In this document: piece by piece, positions 18,082 to 25,540 of the stretch | How the letters are laid out: each line of letters starts with the position of its first letter | Position numbering within the stretch: the first letter of the stretch is position 1 | Assembly (NCBI GenBank): GCA_036491755.1 | Contig: DASXBJ010000074.1 | Coordinates: 50,400-114,399, forward strand | Length of the DNA stretch: 64,000 nt | DNA from: DASXBJ01 sp036491755 | GTDB taxonomy: Bacteria; Chloroflexota; Dormibacteria; Dormibacterales; Dormibacteraceae | Direction of reading: 5' to 3' | Translations under genes and position numbers: made by a program | The notes under the pieces: model-generated | The model's database searches: none | Seen by the model: the letters and a program-made list of their open reading frames with translations, nothing else | Told to the model about the DNA's origin: nothing

Positions 18082-18134
18082 TTGACATCCAAACGTCCGT
18101 TCGTTATTGTACCAACTCGAACAGATGTACGCAA
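18082..18134. promoter_or_regulatory. Divergent lexA / yneA-like promoters with two LexA boxes
   Basis: Rightward promoter: TTGACA (18082-18087), a 17-base spacer and TATTGT (18105-18110), with the LexA-box variant CAAACGTCCGTTCG at 18090-18103 in the spacer. Leftward promoter: TTGCGT (18134-18129 on the minus strand), a 17-base spacer and TACAAT (18111-18106), with CGAACAGATGTACG at 18118-18131 across its -35 and spacer. Each box differs from CGAAC-N4-GTTCG by one base. The -10 elements overlap almost fully, so the promoters face each other and a LexA dimer on either box should affect both. Confidence 0.88.
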
Positions 18135-18439
18135 CTGGTTTTGCAATCCGCCCGACGAGAGCCCGCCGCCAGGCGATCGGCTCGCGCGCCGTGGCTCGAT
18201 GGGCGATGATCGTCGGGTTCGCCGTGGCCACGTCGATCGGCCTGGCGGCGGCGGTCCATGGGGGCACGGCGCAGGTCGACTCGACCACGGTTGTCCAGCC
18301 GGGCGACACGCTGTGGTCGATCGCCAGCCGGCGTTATCCATCCGACGACATTCGCTCACGCATCGACCAGATCGAGCAGATGAACGGGCTCAGCAGCCCG
18401 ATGATCGCTGTGGGGGAGACTTTGCACCTGCCGGCGTAG
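18125..18439 (+). CDS. YneA-like LysM membrane protein, probable SOS division inhibitor
   Basis: This 104-residue protein has a basic N-terminus, one membrane helix (WAMIVGFAVATSIGLAAAV) and a C-terminal LysM domain (VVQPGDTLWSIASRRYP ... VGETLHLPA). Size, topology, divergence from lexA and LexA control match Bacillus YneA, which delays cell division during the SOS response. Sequence identity to YneA has not been measured, so function is inferred from architecture and context. The ATG at 18125 lies inside the second LexA box and only a few bases from the expected transcript start, so the mRNA would be nearly leaderless; GTG at 18189 or ATG at 18206 are alternatives. Confidence 0.8.
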   Translation: MYATGFAIRPTRARRQAIGSRAVARWAMIVGFAVATSIGLAAAVHGGTAQVDSTTVVQPGDTLWSIASRRYPSDDIRSRIDQIEQMNGLSSPMIAVGETLHLPA

Positions 18440-18474
18440 CGGTTCCACGCCGCAGGACGGCGAGAATAGGCCGC

Positions 18475-19620
18475 ATGAGCGCCCCGCGGTGGCTGATCCC
18501 GTTCAACCGCCCCAGCTTCGAGGGGCGCGAGCACGAATACCTTGCAGCGGCCCTCGCGAACGGCCACATCTCCGGCGACGGGACGTTCACACGGCGGTGC
18601 CACGAGTACTTAGAGGCCGAGCTGACCGTTCCCCGGGCGCTGCTTACGACCTCTTGCACCCATGCGCTGGAGATGACGGCCCTGCTGCTGGACATCAAAC
18701 CCGGCGACGAGGTGATCCTGCCGTCGTTCACGTTCGTCTCGACGGCGAATGCGTTCGTCCTGCGTGGGGCAAAGCCGGTCTTCATCGACATCCGCCCTGA
18801 CACCCTCAACCTCGACGAGCGAGCTCTCGAGAGCCACTTGACGAGCAGAACGAAAGCCGTGGTGGCGGTCCACTACGCGGGGGTCGGCTGCGAGATGGAG
18901 GTGATCCTGAGGTTGGCCGGTGCGGCGGGGGTGGCGATCATCGAGGACAACGCCCACGGCCTTTTCGGGACGTACCACGGCCGTTTGCTGGGCACCTTCG
19001 GATGCCTGGCGACCCAGAGCTTTCACGAGACCAAGAACTTCAGTTGCGGGGAGGGGGGCGCCTTGATCGTCAACGACCCGCAGTACGTCGAGCGGGCCGA
19101 GATCATCCGCGAGAAGGGCACCAACCGGAGCCGCTTCTTCCGCGGGCTGGTCGACAAGTACACGTGGACCGACATCGGGTCCAGCTATCTGCCGTCCGAT
19201 CTGCTGGCCGCGGTTCTGCTGGCTCAGTTCGAGGCCAGGAGCTCCATCCAGGCCAGGCGGCGGAAGGTCTGGGAGCGGTACCTCGCCGGCCTGGCCGAGT
19301 GGGCGGCCCAGGTGGGCGCCGGCTTGCCGGTGATCCCGGCTGACCGCGAGCAGCCGTACCACATGTTCTACCTGCTGATGCCAAGCCTGGAAGCTCGCCA
19401 GGCCCTGATGGCCAGGCTGGCCGCGAAGGGCATCTTGAGCGTCTTCCACTACCTGCCGCTGCACACGTCCGAGATGGGAGTCCGCTTTGGCGGCAGGCGG
19501 GGCCAGTGTCCTGTGACGGAGGACATCAGCGACCGGCTGCTGCGGCTCCCGTTTTACAACACCCTCAGCGAGTCTGACCAGGACCAGGTCATCGCGGCCG
19601 TCTGCGAGCACGAAGATTGA
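18475..19620 (+). CDS. wecE: dTDP-4-amino-4,6-dideoxygalactose transaminase (WecE/RffA family)
   Basis: This 381-residue DegT/DnrJ/EryC1 sugar aminotransferase closely follows the WecE pattern: IPFNRPSFEGREHEYL at the start, SGDGTFTRRCHEYLE, SCTHALEMTALLL, PSFTFVSTANAFVLRG, EDNAHGLFGTY and the PLP-lysine region SFHETKNFSCGEGG. WecE makes dTDP-4-amino-4,6-dideoxy-D-galactose for surface polysaccharides. The ATG at 18475 is supported by conserved sequence starting right after it; the frame is open farther upstream only through yneA shadow sequence. The following acetyltransferase fits the next step of the pathway. Confidence 0.9.
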   Translation: MSAPRWLIPFNRPSFEGREHEYLAAALANGHISGDGTFTRRCHEYLEAELTVPRALLTTSCTHALEMTALLLDIKPGDEVILPSFTFVSTANAFVLRGAKPVFIDIRPDTLNLDERALESHLTSRTKAVVAVHYAGVGCEMEVILRLAGAAGVAIIEDNAHGLFGTYHGRLLGTFGCLATQSFHETKNFSCGEGGALIVNDPQYVERAEIIREKGTNRSRFFRGLVDKYTWTDIGSSYLPSDLLAAVLLAQFEARSSIQARRRKVWERYLAGLAEWAAQVGAGLPVIPADREQPYHMFYLLMPSLEARQALMARLAAKGILSVFHYLPLHTSEMGVRFGGRRGQCPVTEDISDRLLRLPFYNTLSESDQDQVIAAVCEHED

Positions 19621-19642
19621 TGCTCAAGCGGGGGACGGTCTG

Positions 19643-20386
19643 ATGCCGGTCGAAGCACCCGGCATCCGGCCGGCCCCGCTGGAGTCGGCGAGGTTCGGGG
19701 TGAAAACCGCGAGAGCGGACGGTATGACGGCGGCCGCGCTGGGTGCGGCCCTCGACTACTGCCAGGCCGGCGGGGTTCAGCTCCTCATCGCACGCTGCCC
19801 AGTGGAGGACCTGATGGCCACGCACGCCTTCGGCGCGGCTGGGTTCGAGCTGATGGACACGCTGGTCTACTACGAACGCGACCTGGTGGGATCGCCGGTG
19901 ACCGGAGGGTCTCCTGCGCAGTTCGCGCTCCTGCAGGCCGATGACATCGACCCGGTCGAGGCGATCGCGCGGGAGTGCTTCCGCAACTATGGCGGCCACT
20001 ACCACGCCGACTCCCGCCTGGACCGCGACGCCTGCACCGAGGTGTATGCGTCGTGGGCGCGCTCGTGCTGCGAACAGAAGGATCCGGCCGGATTTGTCCT
20101 GGTGGTCCGCGAGGCCGGCCGAACGGTTGGGTTCAGCGCCTTCCGGCGCAACGATGAGAGTGAGGGGGAGCTTCTGTTGGGCGCAGTGCTCCCGGCGGCG
20201 CGGGGCGCCGGCCTCTACCGCCGGCTGACTACCGAAGGCATGGCGAGGCTGCAATCCTCAGGCGCCACGAGGTTTCTGACGTCGACTCAGCTGGGCAACT
20301 GGAGCGCGCAGGCTTCATGGACCGCCGCCGGCCTACGCCCGTTTCGCGCTTTCCACACGTTTCACCGCTGGTTCGATTGGGCCTAG
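19643..20386 (+). CDS. GNAT acetyltransferase, WecD-like
   Basis: This 247-residue protein has a GNAT fold in its C-terminal half (LVVREAGRTVGFSAFRR, GAVLPAARGAGLYRRL, FLTSTQLGNWSAQASWTAAG). Its N-terminal half, with a VQLLIARCP strand, resembles the partial GNAT-like domain of WecD. Position right after a WecE-type transaminase suggests it acetylates the 4-amino sugar, giving a dTDP-Fuc4NAc-type donor. This is a context-based call; the acceptor could differ. The 3' end overlaps the convergent glycosyltransferase by 54 bases. Confidence 0.72.
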   Translation: MPVEAPGIRPAPLESARFGVKTARADGMTAAALGAALDYCQAGGVQLLIARCPVEDLMATHAFGAAGFELMDTLVYYERDLVGSPVTGGSPAQFALLQADDIDPVEAIARECFRNYGGHYHADSRLDRDACTEVYASWARSCCEQKDPAGFVLVVREAGRTVGFSAFRRNDESEGELLLGAVLPAARGAGLYRRLTTEGMARLQSSGATRFLTSTQLGNWSAQASWTAAGLRPFRAFHTFHRWFDWA

Positions 20387-21361
20387 CGTCGCCGGGCGGG
20401 TTTCCGCGACCTCGGTCGACGTCCTGCTGTGCTCGGCGATCTCGCGCACGGCGTACGTGGGATGCTGCATGGAGCGGGCGTGCATCCGGGCGAGGTACTC
20501 GCCCATGATGCCGAGGGCAAACAGCTGGGCGCCAGAGAGGATTGCGATCATCGAGGCGAGGAAGGGGAAGCCAGGCACGCTGCCTCCGTTGATGATGTAG
20601 CGGATCACCACGTAAAAGAGCGCAGCCGTACCCACCAGGGTGAAAAAGAACCCGGTCATGCTGGCCAGGCGAAGTGGCCAGGTGCTGAAACCGGTGAGCA
20701 TGTTCAGCGCGTGCACCGCCAGCTTCTTGAAGGTGTAGTTGGAAGCTCCGATCGTGCGCGGCTCGTGCCGGACCCGGACCGCGGCGAAGCGGGTGGTCGC
20801 CCAGGTCAGCAGGACGTCGATGCTCACGTAGGGCGCGTCGTAGTTCGCGAATGCGTCGCGGAGGCGCGTCCGGAACGCGCGGAACGCGCCGGCCTGGCGC
20901 GCGATCGGGGCGCCCATGGCGGACTGCAGGGCGAACTTGGTCACCTGGGTGGCCACATCGCGCCACAGGCCGTGCTGCTCCACCGCCGGGGTTCCATAGA
21001 CGACGTCGGTCTCGGCATCCAGACGCTCGACCAGCTTGGGGATCTCCTCCGGTGGATGCTGCAGGTCGTCGTCCATGGTCAGGATCAGCTCGCAGCGCGC
21101 CCGGCGGATCCCGCACAGGAGAGCGTTGTGCTGGCCGTAGTTGCGCATGAGGCGGACGCCGTGGACCCAGCCGTGCTGCCGGGCGAGGCCTTCGATCACC
21201 GGCCATGTCTCGTCACGGCTGCCGTCGTCGACCACGATCAGCTCGTAGTCGCTTGCGGCCACCTCGAGCACGGGCTGCAGCCGGCGCACGAGCTCGGGCA
21301 GCGAGAGCGCGCTCTTGTAAGCCGGGATGACCACCGAGATGCTGGGGCGAGAGGGGCTCAC
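20333..21361 (-). CDS. Polyprenyl-phosphate glycosyltransferase (GT2, DPM1/GtrB-like)
   Basis: This family 2 glycosyltransferase has a cytoplasmic catalytic domain (SVVIPAYKSALSLPEL, IVVDDGSRDETW, LTMDDDLQHPPEEI) and two C-terminal membrane helices (around MTGFFFTLVGTAALFYVVI and FLASMIAILSGAQLFALGI). This layout is typical of enzymes that load a sugar onto a polyprenyl phosphate carrier. The preferred start is GTG at 21361, just before the first beta strand. The frame extends to 21454, but that would overlap the divergent gene at 21419. It may act with the adjacent sugar-nucleotide genes. Confidence 0.85.
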   Translation of the reverse strand: MSPSRPSISVVIPAYKSALSLPELVRRLQPVLEVAASDYELIVVDDGSRDETWPVIEGLARQHGWVHGVRLMRNYGQHNALLCGIRRARCELILTMDDDLQHPPEEIPKLVERLDAETDVVYGTPAVEQHGLWRDVATQVTKFALQSAMGAPIARQAGAFRAFRTRLRDAFANYDAPYVSIDVLLTWATTRFAAVRVRHEPRTIGASNYTFKKLAVHALNMLTGFSTWPLRLASMTGFFFTLVGTAALFYVVIRYIINGGSVPGFPFLASMIAILSGAQLFALGIMGEYLARMHARSMQHPTYAVREIAEHSRTSTEVAETRPATLGPIEPAVKRVESAKRA

Positions 21362-21418
21362 GAGGGAATCAGAGGGTAGCAAATGGCCCTGCGGGCTCAG
21401 CCGATGTAGCCTCGGCGC

Positions 21419-21664
21419 GTGGACCTCGTGCTGGTGACGCGCCGCGGCTGCCACCTGTGTGATGACGCTTTAGCCTTGCTCCAGGATCTGGGCACCCGGC
21501 CCCGGATCGCCGACATCGACACCGACGGCCGCCTCTTTGACCTCTACGACTGGCGCGTCCCGGTCGTCATGCTTGACGGTCGCGTCATCGCCGAGGGACT
21601 CATCACCCGCGATCAGCTGGCAGGCGCCCTGGGCTTGGAAAAAAGGAGGGAAGGAGCAGGCTGA
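21419..21664 (+). CDS. Glutaredoxin-like thioredoxin-fold protein (DUF836 type)
   Basis: This 81-residue protein has a beta-alpha-beta start LVLVTRRGCHLCDDALALL with a C-x-x-C redox motif (CHLC) and the cis-proline strand VPVVMLDGRVI. These features define short glutaredoxin-like proteins found in many bacteria, whose substrates are mostly unknown. It starts with GTG, 58 bases from the divergent glycosyltransferase start. Confidence 0.85.
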   Translation: MDLVLVTRRGCHLCDDALALLQDLGTRPRIADIDTDGRLFDLYDWRVPVVMLDGRVIAEGLITRDQLAGALGLEKRREGAG

Positions 21665-21748
21665 CTCGCCTCTGGCTTCCAACCGAATGATGGTGATAAT
21701 AGCCCTTTAACGCTCCATACTGAGCGAAGGCGACTGGCCCTCGCGTGC

Positions 21749-22114
21749 TCAAGCCGAGCGCTGGAGGGCCGGCGCGACGTCCAGCCCGCGCAGGAACACC
21801 TCCAGCGGCAGCGCGGCGCCCTCGAAGTCGCTCCGGAGCAGCTCCATGTCGGCGCCGGCCTGCTGCAGGCCCGCGATCGCCAGCTCGACGGTGCGCAGCT
21901 GGTCGCGGACGTACCGCTCGAGCGCGGTTTCGACCGGCTGGGTGAAGCTCTCGCGGTCCCAGGCGTCGCGGACCTGGCCGGCCAGGTCGAGCAGGCGCGC
22001 CACGACGACGGCGGCCGTGCGCCGCTCGGCCGGCTCGAAACGCAGCCGGTCGACGGCCTCGCCGAAGAGGCGGACCAGCCGGCGCAATTTGACCTGGGTG
22101 CTCAAAGTACGCAT
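21749..22114 (-). CDS. Uncharacterised 121-residue protein under LexA control
   Basis: I do not recognise the family. The 121 residues are rich in Arg, Leu and Glu and look fully alpha-helical, without signal peptide, membrane helix, cysteine or obvious catalytic motif; segments such as LRRLVRLFGEAVDRLRF and YVRDQLRTVELAIAGLQQ would form amphipathic helices. It starts at ATG 22114 with GGAAG six bases upstream. Its promoter carries a LexA box in the same arrangement as recA and lexA, so it should be DNA-damage inducible. It stands alone: the upstream methyltransferase ends just before the promoter. A role in division control, repair or mutagenesis is possible but only inferred from regulation. 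Confidence 0.75.
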   Translation of the reverse strand: MRTLSTQVKLRRLVRLFGEAVDRLRFEPAERRTAAVVVARLLDLAGQVRDAWDRESFTQPVETALERYVRDQLRTVELAIAGLQQAGADMELLRSDFEGAALPLEVFLRGLDVAPALQRSA

Positions 22115-22126
22115 GTTCGCTTCCGT

Positions 22127-22155
22127 ATCATACCAAACAGGTGTTCGCGACGCAA
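22127..22155 (-). promoter_or_regulatory. LexA-controlled promoter of the 121-residue ORF
   Basis: On the minus strand TTGCGT (22155-22150) and TATGAT (22132-22127) are 17 bases apart. The spacer contains CGAACACCTGTTTG (plus-strand 22134-22147), one mismatch from CGAAC-N4-GTTCG. A weaker second site with two mismatches (plus-strand 22106-22119) covers the start codon. The -35 is two bases from the methyltransferase stop. Confidence 0.85.
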
Positions 22156-22156
22156 G

Positions 22157-22774
22157 TCAGGGCGCCCGCCCGACGATCAGGTTGAAGATCCCCGCGAACC
22201 AGCGGTGGACAGAGAGGATCTCGACCCCGGCCCGCCGCGCCGTCTCCAGGGTCCGGCGGTTGAAGTGGTCGGCCTGCAGGGCCACCAGCAGGGGATTGAA
22301 GATCTCCTGGACCGCCGCCACAGGGAGAAGGTGGCTGCGCACGTGCTCCAAAAAGACGATTGGAGCGCCGGGCTGGACCACCCGCAGCGCCTCGCGTACG
22401 GCGCGCTCAGGGTCGCCGATCGTGCACAGGCACAGATTGAAGGCGGCCGAGTCGAATGTGCGGTCCCCAAACGCGAGACGCTCGGCATCCATCTCGACCA
22501 GGAGCGCCGGCCGGTCGAGGCGCGCCAGCTCAGTCCTCGCGAACCGCAGCATGCCCAGGCTCGCGTCGATCCCGACCACCTCGACGCCGGGCGGGTAGTG
22601 GGGCAGGCTGAGCCCGGTGCCGAAGCCGATATCCAGGACCCGCCCGCGGACGCTCTCCCCCACCTTCCTGCGGCCATCGCGCAGCATCCAGTCGCTGACA
22701 CGAGATGACATGCCGCGGTGGTAGGCGCCCGGGTCGTGATCGAAGACGCGGCGGACTCGCGCGAGGTCCGGCAC
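22157..22774 (-). CDS. Class I SAM-dependent methyltransferase
   Basis: This 205-residue methyltransferase has motif I VLDIGFGTGLSL, motif II VVGIDASLGML, and the post-motif segment FDSAAFNLCLCTI followed by VREALRVVQPGAPIVFLEHVRS. The pattern resembles the UbiE/phosphatidylethanolamine N-methyltransferase branch, as does the C-terminal HFNRRTLETARRAG. The substrate, possibly a lipid or quinone, cannot be assigned. It starts with GTG. It lies downstream of the TetR gene and may be read from the acyl-CoA dehydrogenase promoter. Confidence 0.82.
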   Translation of the reverse strand: MPDLARVRRVFDHDPGAYHRGMSSRVSDWMLRDGRRKVGESVRGRVLDIGFGTGLSLPHYPPGVEVVGIDASLGMLRFARTELARLDRPALLVEMDAERLAFGDRTFDSAAFNLCLCTIGDPERAVREALRVVQPGAPIVFLEHVRSHLLPVAAVQEIFNPLLVALQADHFNRRTLETARRAGVEILSVHRWFAGIFNLIVGRAP

Positions 22775-22809
22775 CGGGAGTCAGCAGACCCGCGCGCGGC
22801 AGCGCGGCG

Positions 22810-23415
22810 TCAGGGGGCGAAGATCCGGCAGAGGCTCTGGGCGAGCGTCTCGGCGTCGAAGCCGGGATGGGTCAGGAAGTAGCCGACCGCATCGCTGACG
22901 CCGCCGACGACCGCCCGCCCGAAGATCTGCGGGTCCTTGTCGGCATAGAAGGGATCGTGGGCCATGGCGTGCCGGACCTCCTCGGCGACCGCGCCGGCAA
23001 AGCGGGCTTGCAGCTCATGACGGACCTGATCCACGCCCTCGCTCAGCCCGACCGATTCGACGATCAGCAGGCGCGCGACCGACGAGCGCTCGAAGGACGA
23101 CGTCACAAAGGCGGTGATACCGAGCCGAAGGCGTTCGTGGTGGTTGTGGCCGGTGGCAGCGCTGGCCAGCACGTTGTGGATGAGCGCCCCGCCCTCCTGG
23201 GTGAGGATGTCGCGGAAGCAATGCTCCTTGGACTCGTAGAACTCGTAAAAGGCTGACTTCGACACCCTCGCCGCCGTCACGATGTCGTCGACCGACGTGA
23301 CGTTGTAGCCGCGGCCGGCGAACAGGGTGAGGGCCGCCTCGGCGAGCCGCCCGCGGCGCTTCTCGACCCTTGCGTCACGTCGCTGCTGGATCGCCGACTC
23401 CACCGCCACCGCCAA
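22810..23415 (-). CDS. TetR-family transcriptional regulator
   Basis: This ~201-residue regulator has the TetR helix-turn-helix (AALTLFAGRGYNVTSVDDIVTAARVSKSAFYEFYESKE, quoted in part here as GYNVTSVDDIV and VSKSAFYEFY) and a C-terminal ligand-binding domain. TTG at 23415 is preferred: it lies one base after the acyl-CoA dehydrogenase stop and has AGGGG five bases upstream; longer frames are shadow sequence. Cotranscription with an acyl-CoA dehydrogenase, and a palindrome in front of that gene, suggest it autoregulates this unit and senses an acyl-CoA or fatty acid. Confidence 0.87.
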   Translation of the reverse strand: MAVAVESAIQQRRDARVEKRRGRLAEAALTLFAGRGYNVTSVDDIVTAARVSKSAFYEFYESKEHCFRDILTQEGGALIHNVLASAATGHNHHERLRLGITAFVTSSFERSSVARLLIVESVGLSEGVDQVRHELQARFAGAVAEEVRHAMAHDPFYADKDPQIFGRAVVGGVSDAVGYFLTHPGFDAETLAQSLCRIFAP

Positions 23416-23416
23416 T

Positions 23417-24610
23417 TTAACCCCTGGCGAGCGCCCGCGAGATGACCAGGCGCTGGATCTCGCTCGTCCCCTCGAAAAGGGTGTAGATCTTGGCGTCGCG
23501 GTGCCATTTCTCGACGGGAAAGTCGCGGATGTAGCCGTAGCCGCCGCAGATTTGGATCGCCTGCTCGGTGACCTTGACCGCAACCTCGCCCGCCTTCAGC
23601 TTGGCCATCGAGCCCTCCGCTTTCTTGAACTCCCCGCCGCTGCGGCCTTCCCAGAGAGCTCGCCAGATCAATGCCCTCGTGGCTTCGATCTCGGTGGCCA
23701 TGTCGGCCAGCATGAAGGCGATGGCCTGGTTTTCGATCAGGGCATGGCCGAACTGCTTGCGCTCCTTGGCGTACTGCAGGGCGAACTCGAACGCCGCGCG
23801 TGCGATCCCGAGTGCCTGAGCCCCAACGATCGGTCGCGACAGCTCGAATGTCTTCATGGCGCCCGAAGCCCGCTGCGAGGTGCCCTCGCGCGCCCTCTGC
23901 AATCTGGCTTCCAGCTTTTCGGTGCCTCCCAGCACGTTCTCGGCGGGAATCGTGCAGTCCTCGAGCAGCACCTCGGCGGTGTGCGAGGCCCGGATCCCCA
24001 TCTTCTTTTCCTTCTTGCCCATGCGCAGGCCCTTGGTCCCCGGCGGAACGACGAAGCTCGCCTGGCCTCGAGCCCCGAGCTCGGGCTCGACCGACGCGAC
24101 CACCACGTGAACGTCGGCGATCCCGCCATTGGTGATGAAGACCTTCTGGCCGTTGATCACCCAGTTGCCGTTCTGCCGGATGGCGCGGGTTTTCATGGAC
24201 GAGACATCTGAGCCGGCGTCCGGCTCGGTCACGGCGAAGGCGCCCAGCGCGGGCTTGTCCGGCGTGCCGTAGCAGGCCGGGATCCACGTGGCGATCTGCT
24301 CGGGCGTGCCCTGGGAGAAGATGGCGGCGATCGGCAGGCCGGTGCCCTGGATGGCGAGAGCGATCCCGGCGCAGCCCCAGGTCAGCTCCTCGGCGACCAG
24401 CGCGGGCATGATCCCGGTCGTATCGGCGAACGTCTGCTGCAGGAAGTCGACGCCGTAGAGCCCAACCTCGGCGGCCTTCTTGAGCACGGGCCACGGAAAC
24501 TCCTCTTTCTCGTCGTACTCGTGGGCGACAGGGCGGATTTCCTTCTCCGCGAAGCCGTGAACCCACTCCCGGATCTCACGTTGCTCGTCGGTCAGCTCAA
24601 ACGAAATCAT
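23417..24610 (-). CDS. Acyl-CoA dehydrogenase
   Basis: This 397-residue flavoprotein belongs to the acyl-CoA dehydrogenase family. The FAD/substrate motifs [16 protein letters not shown] and [14 protein letters not shown] are near residues 125-160, [18 protein letters not shown] is in the C-terminal helical domain, and [14 protein letters not shown] ends it. The catalytic-base position typical of medium- and short-chain enzymes is consistent with the glutamate in FEGTSEIQ. Substrate chain length is not clear. It starts at ATG 24610 behind a promoter with a palindromic operator, and the TetR gene follows directly. Confidence 0.92.
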   Translation of the reverse strand: MISFELTDEQREIREWVHGFAEKEIRPVAHEYDEKEEFPWPVLKKAAEVGLYGVDFLQQTFADTTGIMPALVAEELTWGCAGIALAIQGTGLPIAAIFSQGTPEQIATWIPACYGTPDKPALGAFAVTEPDAGSDVSSMKTRAIRQNGNWVINGQKVFITNGGIADVHVVVASVEPELGARGQASFVVPPGTKGLRMGKKEKKMGIRASHTAEVLLEDCTIPAENVLGGTEKLEARLQRAREGTSQRASGAMKTFELSRPIVGAQALGIARAAFEFALQYAKERKQFGHALIENQAIAFMLADMATEIEATRALIWRALWEGRSGGEFKKAEGSMAKLKAGEVAVKVTEQAIQICGGYGYIRDFPVEKWHRDAKIYTLFEGTSEIQRLVISRALARG

Positions 24611-24647
24611 TGGTGCTCCCTTTTGGTTCGCTGGTTCGAGAACGCCC

Positions 24648-24706
24648 CAGTACTCGTACGTACTGTTTCTCGGCCGACCTTACGGCGCGCTGCGTCAACG
24701 TGTCAA
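24648..24706 (-). promoter_or_regulatory. Promoter and TetR-type palindrome before acyl-CoA dehydrogenase
   Basis: On the minus strand TTGACA (24706-24701), an 18-base spacer and TAAGGT (24682-24677) form a plausible promoter. Just downstream, CAGTAC-N6-GTACTG (24648-24665) is a perfect 6-bp inverted repeat around TCGTAC, where a repressor would block early transcription. The TetR product encoded downstream is the obvious candidate. Confidence 0.7.
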
Positions 24707-24721
24707 GAGGTTTACGCGGCG

Positions 24722-25540
24722 TCAGAGGAGCAGCTTGACCACCGCGGCCACCCCGGCGACCACGATCAAGGCCCTCAGGAGGGTGGGCGAGAGCCTCCGC
24801 CCCACCGCCGAGCCCAGCTGCCCGCCGATCGTGCTGGAGATGGCGAGCAGGATGGCCGCCGGCCATGCGACGTGGGCCAGGAGCACGAAGACCACCGCGG
24901 CCACCGCGTTCACCACCGCCGCGACGACGTTCTTCAGGGCGTTGATGCGCTGCAGGGTGTCCTGGAGCAGGACGCCCATCAGGGCGACCAGGATCACCCC
25001 CTGGGCAGCGCCGAAGTATCCGCCGTAGATCGCCGTCAAGAACACCGCGACGCGAAGGGCCAAGAAGCTGAGTGGATGGTCGCGGTAACGGACGAGCATT
25101 GCGGACAGGCGCGGCTGCGCGACGACCAGAATGAGTGCGAAGAGGATGAGCACCGGCACCACGCGGTGGAAAACCGTCGCGGGCAGGGCCAGGAGGAGCG
25201 CCGCGCCCACCAGGGCGCCGGCTGCGCTCGGCAGCAGGAGACCGATGATCCTGGCCCGCTGGCCTGCCAGCTCGCGGCGGTAGCCCACGACTCCGCTGAA
25301 CGAGCCGAAGACGATCCCCACCGTATTCGTCACGTTGGCGACAACCGGCGAGTATCCGGCCGCAAGCAGAACGGGAAACGTGAGCAGGGAGCCCGAGCCC
25401 ACGATTGCATTCGCCACGCCCGCGACAAGCCCTGCGGCAAGGATCGCTGCGACATCGAGCGGGGTGCGAATCAGCTCGGTGTGTCTACTCGCCCGTCCAG
25501 TGGGGCTTGCGCTTGGACAGGAACGAAGCGACGCCTTCAC
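24722..25540 (-). CDS. TauE/SafE-family membrane permease (TSUP)
   Basis: This is a polytopic membrane protein of 272 residues with about eight helices. The repeated family feature is visible: AGLVAGVANAIVGSGSLLTFPVLL in the first half and GGYFGAAQGVILVALMGVLL in the second. TSUP proteins export or import sulfite, sulfoacetate and other small organic anions. ATG 25540 has AAAGGA nine bases upstream and overlaps the enoyl-CoA hydratase gene by 56 bases; a shorter start near residue 22 is possible. Being last in the CoA operon it may move an organic acid substrate or product, which is inference. Confidence 0.82.
   Translation of the reverse strand: MKASLRSCPSASPTGRASRHTELIRTPLDVAAILAAGLVAGVANAIVGSGSLLTFPVLLAAGYSPVVANVTNTVGIVFGSFSGVVGYRRELAGQRARIIGLLLPSAAGALVGAALLLALPATVFHRVVPVLILFALILVVAQPRLSAMLVRYRDHPLSFLALRVAVFLTAIYGGYFGAAQGVILVALMGVLLQDTLQRINALKNVVAAVVNAVAAVVFVLLAHVAWPAAILLAISSTIGGQLGSAVGRRLSPTLLRALIVVAGVAAVVKLLL

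Noticed and set aside
18107..18124. TTG 18107 as the start of the yneA-like gene
   Set aside because: It lies within the -10 element of the same gene's promoter, so it would not be in the transcript.
22106..22119. A second full LexA box over the orphan gene start
   Set aside because: It has two mismatches to CGAAC-N4-GTTCG. It is noted as a weak site and not listed as a separate operator.
24648..24665. The CAGTAC palindrome as a terminator for the TauE-like gene
   Set aside because: The stem is only 6 bp, with no T run, and sits just before a start codon in an operator position.
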